This document shows positions 5,087-8,934 of a stretch of DNA of 8,934 nt, piece after piece (positions within the stretch are counted from its first letter, which is position 1; every line of letters begins with the position of its first letter). The notes below the pieces were generated by a model that made no database searches, was not told where the DNA came from, and worked only from the letters and a program-made list of their open reading frames with translations. The position numbers and the translations under genes were made by a program. The stretch is from VRUE01 sp035548675. Its GTDB lineage: Bacteria; Actinomycetota; Thermoleophilia; Solirubrobacterales; 70-9. The stretch is from the NCBI GenBank assembly GCA_035548675.1, contig DASZSJ010000095.1, forward strand, positions 1 through 8,934, written 5' to 3'.

Positions 5087-7420
5087 TCAGGCGGCCTGCA
5101 CGGAGGCTGCGGCGGCGCCGGGATTCGCCAAGGCGGAGGGCGGCGAGAGCCGGTCGGGCGCCTGCGCCCCGAGAACGCGGCGGTAGCCCCCGGCGAGCTG
5201 CTCCATCGCCCGCTCCCAGGAGCGCTCGCGGGCGGTGCGAACGGCCGATGAGCCGAGGTGACGGCGCAGCAGCGGCGAAGCGGCCAGTTGCAGCAGCGTG
5301 CCGGCGACGTGGTCGGCGTCGGCCTGGCAGAGCATGCCCGTGTGGCGGTTCTCGACCAGCGAGGCCGGCCCGCCCTCGGCGACGGCGATCACCGGCAGGC
5401 CGCTGGCGCCGGCCTCGAGCACGACCTGGCCGTAGGTGTCGGTGGTCGAGCAGAAGAGGAAGACGTCGGCACTGGCATAGGCGCGCGCCAGCTCCTCCCC
5501 CTCGAGCCAGCCGAGGAAGGTCGCGTGCTGGCCGAGGCGGGCGCGCAGCTCCCCTTCCTCGGGGCCGCCGCCGGCGAGCAGCAGGTGCAGGCGCGGGTCC
5601 GCCTCGCGGGCGCGCAGGAAGCTCTCGGCCAGCAGGTCGACGCCCTTCTCGCGGGTGAGGCGGCCCGCGTAGAGCACCTTGACCTCGCCCGGGTAGTCGG
5701 CGCGGGCGGCCTTGCCGGGGTCGAAGCGGGAGACGTCGACGCCGCGCTCCCAACGGCCCAACTTGCCGGGCTCGACGCCAAGCGCGAGCAGCGACCGATC
5801 CGCAGCCGGGCTCGGCGAGAGGACCAGCGAGGGGGCGTTGTAGAAGGCTCCCACAGCTCCTTTGGCGAGCGCCTCCAACCCGCCGTCGCCGCTGCGCAGG
5901 CCAGCGTAGGCGACGAGCTCGGTGTGGTAGCTGGCGACGAGCGGCGTGCCGGCGATGCGCTCGAGCAGGGCCGCGGCAATGCCGGCCGGCCCCGGCGCGG
6001 TGACGTGGACGACGTCGTAGCGCCCCTCGGCGAGCGTCTCGGCGAGCCCCGGCAGGCCGGGGACGCCAAGGCTCATCCCCTCGTAGAAGGGGACCTCCAG
6101 CTCGGCCGCAGCGGGCAGGCGGCGGTCGACGCCGGCGTCGGTGCCGACGACCTCGATCTCGAAGCCGGGGACGCCGAGCTCGCGGATCTTCTCGATCGTG
6201 GCGCTGACCCCGTGCACGGAGCCGATCCCGTCGGCGATCAGCGCCACCCGCGGTCGTTCCGCCCGCCCGGCCAGCTTCGCCTTCTCGGCGCCGAGGAAGG
6301 TGGTCGCCGGCACGTAGGGCACGGCGGGGATGACGGCGTCGAAGAGGCCGCCAACCGCGCTGGCGACGTCGCCTTCGCGGGCGCTGTTCGTCCCCCGCGC
6401 GACGGCTCGGCGCAGGCGCCGCTCATGGGTGCGGCGGGCGCGGCGGTAGAGGTCGGCGTGGGAGAAGCCCTCCGCCTGCAGGTAGGCGAGCAGGTCGCGG
6501 CCGCGCAGGTCGAGCTCGACCGCGTCGAGCCAGGCCTCGAGCAGGGCGCGCGCGTCGTCGGGCCCGATGTCGGCGGCGACCTTGCCCTCCCGCGCCGCCC
6601 CCTCGCCGATGACGCGCTGCGCGATCTTCAACACCGCCGCCGGATCGACCGTTCCGGTGCGCCCTCGCTCCTCGTCGCGGGGGGAAGGGGCCCCGGAGCC
6701 GGGGAGGACGAGGGCGCGGGTGGCGAGGGCCATTGCCGCGTGGGCCCACTTGGCGGCGCTGCCCTGTTCGCCGCCCGCCGTGGCGGCGCCAGCGCGCAGT
6801 TGGCGCAGAAACTCTTCCGGCGTGGCGGCCGCGGGCACCGCGGTGAAGGTGCGGCCGATGTCCACGCCGGCATGGTCGTCGGAGCCGCCGATGCCGGTGC
6901 CACCGTGCGTCTCGACGTAGATCGCGGCGGGCATGTTGAGCTCCACCGCGCGCGAGCCGTTGCGCACCTCCCAGACCGGGAAGAGCTCGGCCAGGCGGCG
7001 CCGGTGGCGCGGCGTCAGCGGCGCGTCGACGTTGTAGAACGGGTGCGCCAGGGCACAGGCGATCTCGTTCTCATGCAGGAAGGCGGCGCAGGCCTCGAGG
7101 TCGCCGGCGTGTGCCTGCAGCCACTCGTGGTCTCCGGGAGTGATCCCGTAACAGAGGACGTGAACCGCCTGGGGCTCGCCGGCGAAGCGAGCGGTCAGCT
7201 CCTCGGAGACGAAGCAGTCGGGACGGTCGGCCAACTCGAGGCAACCGTCGATCGTGTCGTGGTCGGTGATCGTGACGAAGTCCATCCCCCGCCGCTTGGC
7301 GAGCTCGTAGACCTCCTCGGGAGGGGTGGCGCACTCGGGCAGTCCGAGCGAGCGCTGAACTCCCAGCCGCGAGAGCTGCGAAGCGGTGGAGTGGCAATGC
7401 ATGTCAACACGGGAAGCCAT
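5087..7420 (-). CDS. PHP-domain / GT4 glycosyltransferase fusion protein
   Basis: Two enzyme-like halves in 777 residues. Residues about 1-215 form a PHP domain (metal-dependent phosphoesterase type) with its metal ligands: DMHCHST (6-12), TITDHDTIDG (50-59), SEE (72-74), ALAHPFYNVDAPLT (123-136) and GGSDDHAGVDIG (178-189). Residues about 388-752 form a GT-B glycosyltransferase of family GT4: a variant N-terminal glycine loop (GIGSVHGVSATIEKI, 398-412), YAGRLTREKGVDLL (584-597), LLLAGGGPEEGEL (613-625) and TDTYGQVVLEAGASGLPVI (660-678). In this last motif Asp 661 stands for the first Glu of EX7E, as in many MgtA-like mannosyltransferases. The 170 residues between are helical, charged and unassigned. 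No signal peptide or clear membrane span is visible, so it is probably cytoplasmic and acts on a nucleotide-sugar and lipid or sugar acceptor. The ATG at 7418-7420 has GAGGGAG 6 bases upstream. It leads the ppk transcript. Donor, acceptor and PHP substrate are unknown. Confidence 0.93.
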   Translation of the reverse strand: MASRVDMHCHSTASQLSRLGVQRSLGLPECATPPEEVYELAKRRGMDFVTITDHDTIDGCLELADRPDCFVSEELTARFAGEPQAVHVLCYGITPGDHEWLQAHAGDLEACAAFLHENEIACALAHPFYNVDAPLTPRHRRRLAELFPVWEVRNGSRAVELNMPAAIYVETHGGTGIGGSDDHAGVDIGRTFTAVPAAATPEEFLRQLRAGAATAGGEQGSAAKWAHAAMALATRALVLPGSGAPSPRDEERGRTGTVDPAAVLKIAQRVIGEGAAREGKVAADIGPDDARALLEAWLDAVELDLRGRDLLAYLQAEGFSHADLYRRARRTHERRLRRAVARGTNSAREGDVASAVGGLFDAVIPAVPYVPATTFLGAEKAKLAGRAERPRVALIADGIGSVHGVSATIEKIRELGVPGFEIEVVGTDAGVDRRLPAAAELEVPFYEGMSLGVPGLPGLAETLAEGRYDVVHVTAPGPAGIAAALLERIAGTPLVASYHTELVAYAGLRSGDGGLEALAKGAVGAFYNAPSLVLSPSPAADRSLLALGVEPGKLGRWERGVDVSRFDPGKAARADYPGEVKVLYAGRLTREKGVDLLAESFLRAREADPRLHLLLAGGGPEEGELRARLGQHATFLGWLEGEELARAYASADVFLFCSTTDTYGQVVLEAGASGLPVIAVAEGGPASLVENRHTGMLCQADADHVAGTLLQLAASPLLRRHLGSSAVRTARERSWERAMEQLAGGYRRVLGAQAPDRLSPPSALANPGAAAASVQAA

Positions 7421-7448
7421 CGGTGTCTCCCTCTTCTAGTCGTTCAAG

Positions 7449-7456
7449 TCACCTCC
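7449..7456 (-). promoter_or_regulatory. Perfect but displaced Shine-Dalgarno sequence (ggaggtga) in the PHP-GT leader
   Basis: The minus strand reads ggaggtga, a full complement to the 16S rRNA tail, 28 bases before the PHP-GT start codon. That is too far to serve that start, which has its own GAGGGAG. One base after it comes ttg aac gac tag, a four-codon frame at a spacing too short for normal initiation. It may be chance, a ribosome standby site, or a trace of an older start. Confidence 0.3.
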
Positions 7457-7539
7457 AGAATTCGCGATTAGCAGGGGAAAGATGTGAACGACCGGGAAAC
7501 TCCGGGTGAATATCGAGTGATCGAGGACGCAGGCGCTCT

Positions 7540-7587
7540 GCCCATCCGACATTGACCACATCAGAGCGGGGTCAATGTCGGATGGGC
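7540..7587. terminator. Strong stem-loop behind the debranching-enzyme gene
   Basis: gcccatccgacattgacc (7540-7557) and its exact reverse complement (7570-7587) form an 18-bp stem with a 12-base loop. It begins two bases after the stop codon of the minus-strand glucosidase fragment (7589-7591), the normal place for a terminator. It lies about 120 bases upstream of the PHP-GT start, so it would insulate that gene from read-through. No T-run follows on either strand. T-less hairpins are common terminators in high-GC actinobacteria, but an operator-type palindrome is not excluded. Confidence 0.65.
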
Positions 7588-7588
7588 G

Positions 7589-8934
<1,346 letters not shown>

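Noticed and set aside
3007..5658. 883-codon plus-strand frame
   Set aside because: It is antisense to ppk and PHP-GT, both of which carry unmistakable catalytic motifs. The composition (Val, Asp, Ala, Gln, Arg, His strings) is that of a shadow frame.
5258..7471. 737-codon plus-strand frame
   Set aside because: It is antisense to the PHP-GT fusion, with no recognisable domain and shadow-type composition.

Overview
The window is GC-rich (roughly 70% by eye). Long spurious reading frames run opposite every real gene, and the proteins look actinobacterial. The gene content and protein style suggest the class Thermoleophilia (Solirubrobacterales or Gaiellales). That placement is an inference from impression, not a search result.

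Nearly all of the window, from the left edge to 8047, is transcribed on the minus strand. In transcription order it holds: the 3' part of a glycogen-debranching-type glucosidase (from about 8047 down to 7589) closed by a strong stem-loop; a PHP-domain/GT4 glycosyltransferase fusion (7420-5087); polyphosphate kinase ppk (5070-2965), only 16 bases behind it; a 345-base spacer with several hairpins and what looks like a scrap of an IS1-type transposase; a four-gene phosphate-uptake run made of a DUF47/PhoU-like protein (2619-1999), a PiT phosphate permease (1887-784) and two small membrane proteins (787-548 and 526-176); and, at the left edge, the first 25 codons of what may be a TadE-like prepilin (75 to beyond 1). 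On the plus strand, 8043 to the right edge is a MalK/UgpC-type ABC ATPase without its first part or its last few residues.

The core reads as an inorganic phosphate module. PiT brings phosphate in, the DUF47 protein probably modulates PiT, PPK1 stores phosphate as polyphosphate, and the PHP-GT fusion shares the ppk transcript. The two small membrane proteins follow pit closely (one by an ATGA overlap) and may be accessory to it.

Four points deserve a second look. (1) A 104-base element with perfect 24-bp inverted ends is wedged between the DUF47 gene and pit; it supplies the DUF47 stop codon and leaves pit without a visible ribosome binding site. (2) A nested hairpin with perfect 19-bp arms lies at 2787-2846, next to the IS1-like scrap. 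(3) At about 8045 two unrelated genes, both missing their 5' parts, abut head to head; this is either a rearrangement or an assembly/amplification chimera. (4) The PHP-GT fusion has an unassigned linker of about 170 residues. I found no RNA genes, CRISPR array or intact mobile element.
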